From: Tenebrio molitor
Taxonomy: Eukaryota > Arthropoda > Insecta > Coleoptera > Tenebrionidae
Assembly: GCF_963966145.1 (NCBI RefSeq)
Contig: NC_091046.1
Span: forward strand, 186,001-250,000
DNA length: 64,000 nt
Direction of reading: 5' to 3'
Position numbers and translations under genes: made by a program. A model generated the notes under the pieces. The model did no database searches. It was not told the origin of the DNA and was given only the letters and a program-made list of their open reading frames with translations. Positions 11,956 through 22,875 of the stretch are shown in pieces. Position 1 is the stretch's first letter. Each line of letters opens with the position of its first letter.

Positions 11956-13028
11956 GTACTTGTACCGAGCGATCGAATATAAAAAAATCAGGGTAGAATA
12001 GCACAATCCAGGTAACTCGATTTTTTTTTAATTGATAGCACGTTATCATAATATACTATTTTTTTTATTATTTCAGTTTTATTCAATAGTGTGTATTTGG
12101 TCGTTTCAGGCCAAACATAAATCTGTAATAATTTAACTCATGTTAGGTATCAGTGAAATAAATATGTATGTATATTAACTAAAATCTCTGGATATTGTGC
12201 ATAAAACCAGATTTCGCATATTAGCGGTAACAAATACAATTCTGCATGCTCAACTGATTTTACTCTTTACCTTTGAAATCTGAGGGAAAGTCAAACTGTT
12301 TTATTATTATTTTATTCGTCTTACATCTATTATGGCGTCTGTTTTCTACTAGGTAGATTTACCTACCTTCGTTGGCAAAGAAATGTTTATGAAAACTTCA
12401 GATTACTCTAGAAAAATATTATTCGTTTTCTCCGTTGAAATGATAAAAAGAAATATGTAGAAGGTAATGCAATTTATTCTAAACTATGGTGCAAATCAAT
12501 CAGTCGCTCAAAGTTTATCAGTATTTTTGTTTTTATTTGCATTGGGGCTTCATACAGTAACTTGGACAACAATTATGATTTTAACGGAAACAGTTGAAGT
12601 TATTTTCTTCTTGAATTAATACCGATAATATTCCGATTCATTTGTTTTGTCACGATTCTTTCAAATTTCTTGTATACAATATGTGCAACTCTCGAAAAAT
12701 GTATCTATTAACCTGTTTGTGTGGGTTTCTGGCAATGCCGCTACATTCTTGCGTCCGTTTACAACGCTTACAAACCACTAAACTTTTTGAAATAGATACA
12801 ATAGATGGATAGATAGTTTAGTTTTATTTGGGTAAAGTACGAGTATGTTAATTAAAAAAGACGATTGACTTAGACGATGTAGGATTGTTTTGCGTTGAAT
12901 TGAACAAACGTTCCCCTGTTTTAATTCCTGAAATACCTACTCGGATCTACACGAAAGAATTCACCAATCAAAATATATATTTTCAATTATTCTTCCCCAG
13001 TTTGCACTGATGCTGCTATACTCGTATG
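11956..13028. other. Anonymous AT-rich intergenic DNA
   Basis: No supported gene or repeat pair found. Confidence 0.5.
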
Positions 13029-13343
13029 CAGTATGTCCATGGATTGAATTACAAAGAGGTATGATCGACAAAAAAAAATTAAATTGGAATTTCATATTTG
13101 GGGATTAAGCCCTACTTGGCTTGAAACTAATTTTAAGTATATTTTCGATAGTTTCAAATCAAGGAGGCCTTGGTGGTTTTGATTTAGGTAAAGTAGCTGT
13201 TCTGTACTAACTACGGCAAAACGTCATTAAGAAAAGTTGTTCACAATGTAAAATCATCACTCCATGCAAAGTTTCAGAAATATTGGCTAACTTTTATGAA
13301 ACCGTGTTTGCTTATTATTTGCAAACCCAATTAGATAATACAC

Positions 13344-13693
13344 ACGATTGTTTCAAATTCGGACTGTCTATGAAAATCTGACATTTTAGTTGGCAATATT
13401 GTGATTTGGCATAATAAATCTATTTTAGGTTATAATTGAATTACACTAAATCAATTAGGGAATTGACAACAAGACGAAACGTCATATTACAGGACCCGAT
13501 GCCAATCTAATAAAAAAAGTATCGTGGCCTCCTGCGTGTTTAAAACAATCGTGAACGGCATTGTTGTCAATTCCCTAATTGATTCAGTGTTAGGTATTCA
13601 ATTATAACCTAAAATCGATTTATTGTGTCAAATCACAATATTGTCAACTAAAATATCGGATTTTCATAGACAGTCCAAAATTGAAACAATCGT
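13344..13693. repeat. Long palindromic MITE with ~125-bp arms
   Basis: Arms run 13344-13469 and 13562-13693 with few mismatches; each contains a copy of TTTTCATAGACAGTCC or its reverse. One arm and the spacer recur at 34790-35140, where the second arm is missing. Confidence 0.75.
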
Positions 13694-13707
13694 GAACGGA
13701 TAATAGG

Positions 13708-14220
13708 TACAATCGCGGCCATCCAAAAGTGAACGATAGCTTGAGAAAATTTCCGTATTTTTCGTTAGATTAAATCAGGCTGTATTCATTGGCGTTCGTG
13801 CAGCAGGCGTTACTATTTTAATAATAAAAAGTTGTAATAAATAATTTTTAATAAAAATGAGACTGAGAAGTAATTAATACATTATTAAAGTGAAAGTAAA
13901 CTTTAGTAAAGAAACCTTTCCAACACCTATTCGCATTGGCCTCTCAAGCCTGTTTTCTTGCCAACCCCTCTTTATATTGAAGATGCAAGTCTTACTGCAA
14001 TGTAATTCTCTCGCCATAGCAGCCAACGACCAATTTTCTTCTAGCTTTGTAATAGCCCTAGCTGTCTGCATCGTAGTGAGATGTCGCATTAAAAAAAAAT
14101 AGTTTCAATAATTTTTTTATCGCTAGTGTCAAACTTTGACATTTTAGGACGCCTATGATTTAAAGTAAAAATCAAACTGTAAAAACAAAACGTTCACTTT
14201 TAGATGGCCGCGATAGTACA
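13708..14220 (-). mobile_element. Tc1/mariner relic with helix-turn-helix ORF, copy 1
   Basis: Inverted ends ATCGCGGCCATCCAAAAGTG and ACTTTTAGATGGCCGCGAT. On the minus strand, 14089-13874 encodes an N-terminal DNA-binding helix-turn-helix segment (LEENWSLAAMARELHCSKTC) like those that begin Tc1-type transposases, then stops. The DDE catalytic part is gone. A truncated, oppositely oriented copy lies at 33805-34104. Confidence 0.7.
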
Positions 14221-15028
14221 GTGACATTTAATAGAGATAGGAAATAGTTTTGAGAAATAGTGAAATACAATTGTCAAAAGAGGAAAACCAAAAGAAAAAC
14301 AGTGTAAGTGATAATAAACTCAATTCCAGTTTGTAAAGATCTATTTCTAAGTGACATTTGGGGATTTTCTGAATGAAAAACTAAAACGGATGCTTCGTCA
14401 TTTTCGTCTAAATGTTTTCTTATTTTTTTAACATTTAGAATGGAACCAGTTTCCACAAATTTTTTCAGTCATTTTCGGAGGGCCACATGAGAAATAGTTG
14501 TTTTAGGATATTTTTCGTTAAATTTGTTGATCGGCAGTACCAGAACATTGAATTAGGTTAAGTAAGTATGTTCTCTCTTGTAGAGCTAACATTACAAGAA
14601 GAAGTTTATCAACACTTACACCGTTTTAATGTGTAGTCTGACGTTTTATAAATTGCTTAAGCACATTTGCAGTAGGTAGCTATGTGATTTTGAAGATAAA
14701 ATTCGCCTACTCAAATTTTTCATGATTTTTTAATTAAGAAACTCTAAATTTTCGAAATAAATGCGAATAAAAAAAAAATTGTAACAGCCAGCCCAAACGT
14801 GAAAACTTCTTTAGGAGCCTGAAAACAAGCAGATCATTTTTTCAAGAGTAACTTTTTCTGAAAAATTAAAAATATTTTTTTCCTCTTTGTAACTCAATCC
14901 GTGGACATACTGTATACAACAGGTATTAAAGTTTTGTAGTTTTTCGCGTTTTACAGCTCAGAATAGAATTTCACTGTTTGTTACTCGTATAATACCTACA
15001 TTATTATCGTTTACTTCACAACAGACCT

Positions 15029-15126
15029 ACAGTCAAATTAAAAAAAGAAGTGGTCGTCAATGTCACATTTTTGCATAAAATTGAATGAAATGACATTGAC
15101 GACCACTTTTTTTAAATTTGGCTGTA
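15029..15126. repeat. 98-bp hairpin MITE
   Basis: The arms pair ACAGTCAAATTAAAAAAAGA with its inverse, and also GTGGTCGTCAATGTCA with TGACATTGACGACCAC, around a ~25-bp loop. It lies ~330 bp upstream of the Ldh start codon. Confidence 0.75.
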
Positions 15127-15454
15127 CCTTGGCTGTACCTAGTTAAGTTCTGTCACTTAAAACATTTCATGTCTTGTCATTTTTGTAATGATGTAAAATG
15201 TCAAACATATGTACATATTTACACTTAAATTTTCGCTTTCGTTAGCTTAACGGTAGAACGTATTTATTAGTGATTTTATACAAACTATATTTCGTTATTT
15301 ATATATTTGTATTATGATTTTGCAGTGAGATTTCAGGTAAAACGTTTGCAAGGTACGTCCCTGTCTTGTACCTATACCTATTTGTATATTTAACCATAAT
15401 CCAGCGTATATTGACTTTTTTACAGTATCTACCTTATATATCAACGTTTTAAAA

Positions 15455-18400
15455 ATGAACGCTAACCCCAATACATCTTTTGCTTTTAAGATTACCCAAC
15501 AAATTGAATCTAGAAAATCACAGAAAGGTAAGTCATTTTAATAACTACATTCTATGTTTACTAAATAATAGGATAATTAACATTTTTTGTTATCCTTACT
15601 TGCATCAAATGGTAGTGCTCCAGTGCATGTTTTAGTTTTTAAATCATGACAAAATCATATTTTTCAAGTTTCATGTTCAAAATGTTTCATCCATTTTTTT
15701 TTGTGTGTAGCTAAACGTTCATGCACAAGAAAAAAAAACAGACTTTGTTATACCTATAGTCAAGTAAACACTTTATGTTTATGCGACAAGGGTAGAAATT
15801 TAAAAAATTTCGGTCGAACATACGTTTTATGAAAATAACTTTTATCGTCAGTATATTTGGGACGCATCGCAAAAAAACAGACATGCGTATGCTCACGTCT
15901 GCGTGTTTCTCTCTCTACCACTGATGTTTTTGAACCACATACCACAAACAACCAAAGTAAATAACTTTATTGGGTATACCTACTACGATGTATAATATTG
16001 CTTCAGAATATGCATGATTGCACCAAATTGCGACTGTGCGGTATTTACGGAAATATCTTCATTTTATTGATTTATTGTAGGTGGGTATTTAAACCTCATT
16101 ATTAAATTTTCATTTGGACAATACGAAAAATGTCACACATTTCGCAACACATGCAATTAAAAGCCAACGTGACATTCAGCTCGTTTGGGTGTTTCCAATA
16201 GGTAATTCTGCAAATTGTCTTCAACAAGAGACATGCGCAACAGTTCTGTGGTTCTGTTTGATATAAAAGGTCACCTTGCTCCAGTCTGCCGCTAAGTTTT
16301 AAGCTTGGTCGTGTGTGTTTTATTCGAAGCTTTTTTTGTCGGTAAGCGGATAAGAATAATACAAAAATCGCCACAATATATTTATGTCTTTAAAATAAAA
16401 AAGTCTGTTGTTTGTATTTCTACATTTCGAATTGTTTAAAATATTTTTTCAACAAGCTACTGATTCGTTTGATTTATAGGTACTTTAATTATTATTACAT
16501 ACCGTCATAAAATTATTATTTTGTACAAACTGCGTATTTTGGTTTATTTTTTCGTGATCAAACAAATTGTAGACAACAATGTTTGAATGTTTCTCACAGT
16601 TAGCTCCACCGCAAAAGTGTTGTAAGATCTAAAGTAGATCACTTCCTTGTCATAATTACGCGGATAATTAATAATTTTCATAAAATTGAAAAAAGCATCA
16701 TGTCGTGGGTATAGAAATAGGGTATAAAAATTATTAACTAACATTTCATAATTTTGAGATAATGTACGAAATAATTCAAAAAGTGTTTTTTACATCATTG
16801 TTAAAAGGATAATTGTACTTACCTATAAGTGAGCGTATTGTTGAAAAGAAAAGAAATTAATAACTATTACCTCTATACGCACGATGTGTAAAGGGTGTGC
16901 GTAGGTATTTTGTAACTTTTAAAAATTGCGTAGGCAACTTTCAAATTTTGACATTACAATTTTTTTTAAATTTTTTAGTACATAATGTAATCAATATTTT
17001 TCTTGTGTAAATGTTTTATATGATTACATATGGGTGTGTATGTATAGATAAATAATCATTTAATTGATTTATTATAGAAAAAACCGAAATGACATCCGCG
17101 TCGGGAATTAAAAATGCCCTTCTGTCCGAGGTGGCACCTGCAGTTAAAGACAGTGAAAATAAAGTTACAATTGTTGGCGTCGGTCAAGTGGGAATGGCTT
17201 GTACTTTCAGCGTTTTAGCTCAGGTACTAGGACGATACTAGAAGTTACTATAATTAACTGAAGTGTTATTACAGGGCATTTCACATGACGTTGTTCTAAT
17301 CGACTGTATGGAAGACAAACTCTTGGGTGAAATGTTAGATTTACAACACGGATCGTTGTTTTTAAAAAATCCAAAAATCTACGCTAGCACCGGTGGGTAT
17401 CTACTGCATAATATGTGCACCTAGCACTCTTTAACTGTTCTGTCAGGAAATTGTCAATGTTTATTTTTTGATAACTGTAATCGGAATGTTGATTTTGTTG
17501 ACAAGTACACCACAACTGTAGAGATCCACTGTTATTTAATTTTTGTACATTTCTACTGTTCAGATTATGCTGCGAGTGCCGGTTCGCGTCTATGCATCGT
17601 TACAGCTGGCGTACGTCAACGAGAAGGAGAAACCCGTTTGGATTTGGTACAGCGTAACACAGATGTCCTTAAAAATATCATCCCAAACTTGGTCAAATAT
17701 TCTCCCAATACCATTTTACTGATTGTTAGTAATCCTGTCGATATTCTGACTTACGTGGCCTGGAAACTTAGCGGATTACCAAAGAATAGGGTCATAGGAT
17801 CAGGAACGAATCTGGATTCCTCGAGATTTAGATTTTTGATGTCACAAAAGCTTGGTGTTGCTCCTAGCAGTTGTCATGGTTGGGTAATCGGAGAACATGG
17901 GGACAGCAGCGGTAAAGTACCCTTAATATAGGTAGATAAAATAATTTTTCTCAACTTTTCATGATGTTGTTTGTAGTGGCTGTGTGGTCAGGACTAAACA
18001 TTGCCGGTGTTCGATTGCGCGAGTTAAATCCTGTAATAGGAACACCAAACGATCCAGAGAATTGGGAAGATTTGCACAAAGTTGTTATACACAGCGCATA
18101 TGAAATCATCAAGTTGAAGGGTTATACTAACTGGGCTATCGGTCTCAGCGTGGCATCATTGGCACACAGTATTTTAAAGAACTCCTTCAACGTCCATGCC
18201 ATTTCAGTACACGTTAAGGTATTTTTTGCTAATTTAGAAAAACTAGAATTTGTTGATACTAAGACAAAAAAAAAAAGTTTTTGTACACTTAATTCCATAA
18301 CACATCAAACTGTTGATAAGGAAAAAGGGAATGAAAGAGTGTGTGTGTACATTGTTTGTCTTATACAGGCTTATGATAAAGTAACGCACAAAATTCATAA

Positions 18401-21400
18401 AACGCACAGTATTAATTTTGAAAAAAATGCAAAAACACGTCAGAGTTTTTTTAAATTATGCGGCTTTTAACGTATAGTATACAAAAAAAAAATTGGCTCA
18501 AATTTGTCATAGTTATGACGTCATTAATATTTTTTCCAAATGGGAAGCTACGATTCCGATTATATTATTTGATAGAGCTTATTTTTCTGGATTATAAAAA
18601 TCTAGTTTAAGTAGGGATTACATAAAAAAATAACCAAATTAATAAAAAACGAAATAAACAAGACTTTAAAGCAAGAATTTACTCTAAAAACTGTTTGACG
18701 TGTTTTTGCATTTTTTTCCAAAAATTAATACTGTACATTTTCTGAATTTTGTGCGTCACTTTATCATAATCTGTATAACAAACAGTTTTATCGTCTTAAA
18801 ATCTGTTATTTTTGCCTTCTTTTGCTTCTTTAAACAATACTTAGGGCCGGTTGCACCAACGCCATTTAAATTTAACAATTTTAACAATGTTTTCGTATAT
18901 TTTAATCTGTAGTTAAATTTAACTCACGTTGGTGCAACCGGCCCTTAGAGGTATTTTAAAAATTCACAACATTCCAAATAAAAAATAAAAAAATAGAAAC
19001 TACAAGGTGTATCTAAAATGCGTGTGTTAATTTTAACACGTAGCAGAGCTTGTTAAATGAAACGTTTTTTCTATTTGAATTTTTTTACGAAAAAGCGTTA
19101 CAAGTTGATTTAAAATTTTGAAAAAATTAACCATCAAAGTGTATACCCGCCTATGGGTAAGGGCGAAAATTTTCTGTTGTGATAGAAACGGAACCTTGTC
19201 AAAAAAGTTACATTGTTATAGAAAAAAAAAAAATTAAAATTCTCATGGTTACTAAAAATAGAGACAAAATTACTCGTTTGCTAAAAATTAAGGGGCAAAA
19301 AATCCTGGAAAACTTTTGCGAATTTTTCAAAATGTTATAGAGAAACGTTTCATAAATTGACGAGTTCTTCCACTGGTTAAAATTAACACACGTATTTCAA
19401 ATACACTCTGTATACCTGCATTGCAGCATATGAAAAAGTTGATCCTTAACTTTGTTAAAGTTTAAAGGGTAGGTATAATATGTAAAAGAAAAAAAACTAA
19501 CTAATTGATCGACCATTTATAAAAATTGTTAGAAGTTTTAGAAGAACATGTTATTTTAAATTTTAATGAAATGCAATTTCAAAAAATTATTAACTTAGGT
19601 ATTAGCAATTATTAGCAAATTGAGTTGCCTTACAATTCTATTGTTCGAGAAAAAGTGGAAATAAACTCAACAATTAGGTTTAAAAAATTATGGTTCAGTG
19701 AAATTCTGATTTGGATGTGTAATAGGTGTACATAAATTTTTTTATAAACATACTTTTATGTTTTTAAAACAACAACGTTGCTTTTACAATTTAAATCGTA
19801 CCGTGTATTATGGAACTATAGGTATTAAATGTACCTAACCACCAATAGGGCTCGTTAAAATAAACATTTTTTTTTATTTACCATTTTTCAAACAAATTCT
19901 TCCAAACAGAGTTAAAATTAAATATAATTTGAATCGTAAAATTCACACCCGCCCATGTGTTTACACATCCATTGATACCGAAGCACGAAAAAAGAATTAG
20001 GTAAGTACTCGATTAAAATACTCGAGTGAAAAACAGTAAAAACTGTTAGTATTAGAACATCGATCATTTTTTCTTCAAAAAACTGTAAAAACATTTTCAC
20101 TCGCTCTTTCGTTTCAATTAATGATTATCCCATGAGCGAAATGTCAATTTATGGATTAGAAAAATGTAAACAAAATATTCGATTAAAAAAAAAGATCAAT
20201 ATGTAAGTAATAAAATGTTTATTTTAAAGAGTTATATTGGTGATTAAATTTATTACGTGAATTTTCATAACACCCTGTATACATACTCGTACATTATGGT
20301 AATTCAAACAGTTTTTAATTTCGATTACGTGTTGGTTTCAGTAGCTTCTTGTTTTTAATGTCTTTCTTTTGCCACTCCACTATGCTTTTTTCCGATTTAA
20401 CTAAATGTCTTACTATAGTTTGGGTTGATGTTGATGTTTCAGCTGTTGTCATTGCTTACTCAGTAAATACCATTTACAATTATTATTATTGTCACTTCGA
20501 CCCAAGTCGTGCACTCACTAATAACGACGCGTGCCGCGTGTGTAGTTTTTACAATACGTCCCGAATCGAACGAAAAACAAAAAACTTTAATCATTTTTCA
20601 AGCTTAAACCATTAAATTTAGATATATGCCTTCGCGGACTTTTATGTAGAGAATTTTGTATCTTTACAAAAAAATTGGACGCGATTTTCATCTACATGGC
20701 CTCGTTTACTCCAGGTTTCAAGTACATATCTGTGTGCAAAAATTTATAACACTAGCTTGCTCGTAGTTCTAACAAATAAAGCGAGTTAAATAGAACGCTT
20801 GCAAAAATAAAACGTGTCCCTTACACCTAACAACTTTTGACATTTTGACCATGAACTGTACTTATTTTCAAAGGAAAATAAGTAAAATTAAACTAAAGGT
20901 GTTTTTCGATTAAATACAAACTTGTCGGAGATACAGATACCGGTACTAGAAAGTTCAAATATTTTCAATTTAAATGTTACATCGCATTAATGGTATAGTC
21001 GGAACGTTATGGATGTGGATTGGGGACTTGTCGTTAAGTTGGCACTACCAGCAAAAGCAACTAGGCGCGCCAATAAGGTTATTGGAATTTATGACAGATC
21101 TCACTAATGTACAGTTCAATCATAAGTTTTAAGCGACCTTGAGTTTGACAATCCATATCCAAAACATTTCGAGTATACTATTTTTGAAAATTTGATAAAT
21201 CTTTTTTTTTTCTTGCAAAAAGATAACATCGTTTTTATATTTTTAACAAACAGGGTTACCACGGTATCGAGGAGGACGTATTTTTGTCTTTACCAGCTGT
21301 ATTAGGCAAAAATGGAGTATCTTACGTTGTGATGCAACCTCTCAATGACTCGGAACGAGCTAGATTGCAAAAATCAGCGTCTTTAATGCACGAAGTGCAA

Positions 21401-22455
21401 CTTAATCTTAAGCTTTAAAACGATTTAACAATATAAAAAAATGCTTTCAAATAATTTACATTTATGTATTTAGCTGTTCAAAAATTAAAAAGCCATAGTG
21501 GTGCAACTAACACACATTTTTCATGACATTTCCTATTACTTATGACAGTGACAGATAAGTCATTTGCATCACAATGGTTTTGTGATTTTTGAACAGCGTT
21601 TACGATATTTTGACGTAGGTACTCAGTTACTCACTAAAGATATTTATCTGTTTATTTATTTACCTATTTATGTGTACGTGTAATTTTGTAATTGTGTTAT
21701 TGCAATAAAAATGTGCAAGTGCGTCGAAAACATTATTACCCTAACAAATGTCACATGCTTTATGTTTTTTTATTTTGTTGAGAATAATTTTTCCTTCTGG
21801 TTATTCTGTAGGGCCATCACGGCATTAATCAAGACGTCTTTTTGTCACTTCCAGCCGTTTTGGGTGAAAATGGCATTAATTACATAATAAATCAACCCCT
21901 CAACGAGGAAGAAAGAAATAGATTAATAAAGTCAGCCACCGTTATAGATGAAATTCAAAGAAGTCTACAGTTGTAAATTTAACTTTTAAGTGTTTACATA
22001 TTTACGGTTAAGGACCAACTCTTTGTCAAGTAATAGTGGTGAAATCTGTAAATAATAGAGTAGGAAATTGCGGCCAATATTAATTAGTATTATACAAACA
22101 CCAAATAAAAACTCGACCAGTAATAAATCGGATTAGTTGTTTTTTAGATATTAGATGTTTTGTGATGCTTTGCTTTATAGAAATATAATCATGATTTTTG
22201 TTATCTACGAAAAAGTATTAAACTGCTATTTATTGTATTTTATTTAACATTTTGATTTCGTTATGTTCCTGTAATTTTTGAATTCCACAGGGACATGTTG
22301 GTTTAACACAAGATACATTTCTGTCACTTCCTTGTGTTCTTGGTCTAAATGGTGTTAATCAAGTCGTTAAAATTGCTTTGGAACCGGATGAATTCAATGC
22401 ACTGAAAATATCTGCAGACGCAATGGAAAAACTTCAGAAAGATATCAAATATTAA
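15455..22455 (+). CDS. Ldh: L-lactate dehydrogenase with five constant exons and three alternative last exons
   Basis: NAD-dependent interconversion of pyruvate and lactate. Constant exons: 15455-15527, 17078-17223, 17275-17392, 17564-17911, 17977-18218 (309 residues). Each alternative last exon (21254, 21812 or 22291) adds 54 residues, giving 363. Landmarks: Rossmann motif GVGQVGM at 58-64, NAD-ribose acid D83, substrate-loop Arg R137 (REGETR), D197 and substrate Arg R200 in LDSSRF, catalytic His H224 in GEHGDSS, and T279 in KGYTNWAIG, which favours pyruvate over malate. Length exceeds the usual ~332 because of an N-terminal extension (MNANPNTSFAFKITQQ...). Translation could instead start at M29. 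The bases before the first ATG (TTTTTTACAG) look like a splice acceptor, so an upstream 5' UTR exon is likely. Intron 5 (3 kb) holds several MITEs. No frameshift or stop was seen in any exon. Confidence 0.93.
15528..17077 (+). other. Ldh: Ldh intron 1
   Basis: Donor AAAG|GTAAGT and acceptor TTATTATAG. AT-rich, with no recognised element or conserved exon. Confidence 0.6.
18363..18778. repeat. MITE in Ldh intron 5, ATACAGG-TTATGATAAA family, copy 1
   Basis: Inverted ends ~100 bp long: ATACAGGCTTATGATAAAGT at the left and ACTTTATCATAATCTGTAT at the right, both continuing through GCACAAAATTCA and AAAACACGTCA. A second copy at 49634-50330 carries an insertion of the hairpin family. Confidence 0.85.
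18841..18950. repeat. Small MITE with TTA target duplication
   Basis: GGGCCGGTTGCACCAACG and CGTTGGTGCAACCGGCCC are perfect inverted ends, flanked on both sides by TTA. This is typical of PIF/Harbinger-mobilised MITEs. Confidence 0.8.
19004..19412. repeat. MITE in Ldh intron 5, TGCGTGTGTTAATTTTAAC ends
   Basis: GTGTGTTAATTTTAAC near 19021 pairs with GTTAAAATTAACACAC near 19376; the outer bases GTATCTAAAATGC / GTATTTCAAATACAC also pair. No coding sequence. Confidence 0.65.
19799..20281. repeat. MITE family GGTGTTATGGAA, copy 1 (Ldh intron 5)
   Basis: Shares its full length with 26128-26736: the same left end near ATTATGGAACTATAGG, the same AAACAGAGTTAAAATTAAAT core, and the same right end ATTTATTACGTGAATTTTCA...ACACCC. 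Confidence 0.75.
20290..21253 (+). other. Ldh: Distal Ldh intron 5, no recognised element
   Basis: AT-rich sequence up to the exon 6a acceptor. Together with 21419-22290 it forms the region that would control last-exon choice. No repeat pairs seen. Confidence 0.5.
21254..21418 (+). CDS. Ldh: Ldh alternative terminal exon 6a
   Basis: Follows AACAAACAG and starts in phase 0, matching the AAG|GT donor after 18218. It encodes GYHGIEEDVFLSLPAVLGKN and onward to VQLNLKL plus TAA, 54 residues. This is the standard LDH C-terminal segment, including the closing helix. AATAAA at 21704-21709, followed by GT-rich DNA, is its likely poly(A) signal. By eye it is ~60% identical to exon 6b and ~45% to 6c. 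Confidence 0.92.
   Translation, partial: GYHGIEEDVFLSLPAVLGKNGVSYVVMQPLNDSERARLQKSASLMHEVQLNLKL
21812..21976 (+). CDS. Ldh: Ldh alternative terminal exon 6b
   Basis: Follows TTATTCTGTAG in phase 0. It encodes GHHGINQDVFLSLPAVLGEN through IQRSLQL plus TAA, the same 165 bp as 6a and 6c. AATAAA at 22105-22110. Most differences from 6a are conservative (V/I, E/D, K/R-type), which suggests selection on protein rather than decay. Confidence 0.9.
   Translation, partial: GHHGINQDVFLSLPAVLGENGINYIINQPLNEEERNRLIKSATVIDEIQRSLQL
22291..22455 (+). CDS. Ldh: Ldh alternative terminal exon 6c
   Basis: Follows TTTTTGAATTCCACAG in phase 0. It encodes GHVGLTQDTFLSLPCVLGLN through LQKDIKY plus TAA, again 165 bp. 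AATAAA at 22476-22481, very close to the stop. It is the most diverged copy. It keeps LSLP-VLG-NG and the closing amphipathic helix, but changes the middle of the segment (VVKIALEPDEFNAL), so its product should differ most. Confidence 0.9.
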   Translation, partial: GHVGLTQDTFLSLPCVLGLNGVNQVVKIALEPDEFNALKISADAMEKLQKDIKY

Positions 22456-22539
22456 TTGAGTTATTTTGTCACATAAATAAATTTTTGTGTATATGATCAT
22501 GATTTTAGTGTTTCTTTTACTTCCTTAATTGTATCTACA

Positions 22540-22875
22540 TATACGGGTTGTTGTAAATGATTGTAGTCGACGTAGGCGTGAAAACTGAATGTAAAATTTA
22601 TGGTTGCCGCTCCACATAAAAAAACATCAAAATGATGTGAATAAGTGAGTACACACCGTTCACACACGGAAGTTAAATTGGGTGCAAAACAACTCAATAT
22701 TTCTGGATTCAATCGTTAATTTAACAAAAATAAATAAAAAAACCCATCACCGCACTTTTCATCTAAAAAATGACAGTGACAGCGACAAAACTGACAGTTC
22801 ACATGAAAGCGGCAAAAATGTAATAACATGGGCTTGGCCTACTTCGACTACAATCGTTTAGAATAACCCGTATAT
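22540..22875. repeat. MITE just downstream of Ldh exon 6c
   Basis: ATACGGGTTGTTGTAAATGA at the left and TCGTTTAGAATAACCCGTAT at the right, extended by GATTGTAGTCGACGTAGGC / GCCTACTTCGACTACAAT. It starts ~85 bp after the exon 6c stop. Confidence 0.8.

Larger units (their letters stand above)
13029..14924. mobile_element. Composite element with diverged CAGTATGTCC ends, carrying two nested elements
   Basis: The left end CAGTATGTCCATGGATTGAA is answered in inverse by the end near 14881-14922 (AACTCAATCCGTGGACATAC). These ends are a variant of the CCGTATGTCCCCGG family. Inside lie a palindromic element (13344-13693) and a Tc1/mariner relic (13708-14220). No intact transposase for the outer element was found. 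Confidence 0.55.

Noticed and set aside
13890..14102. Plus-strand ORF opposite the helix-turn-helix segment
   Set aside because: It is the antisense shadow of the minus-strand Tc1-type reading.
21254..22455. Three separate LDH paralogous genes or pseudogenes
   Set aside because: Only the last exon is repeated. No copies of exons 1-5 lie between them, and all three are intact with identical phase and length.
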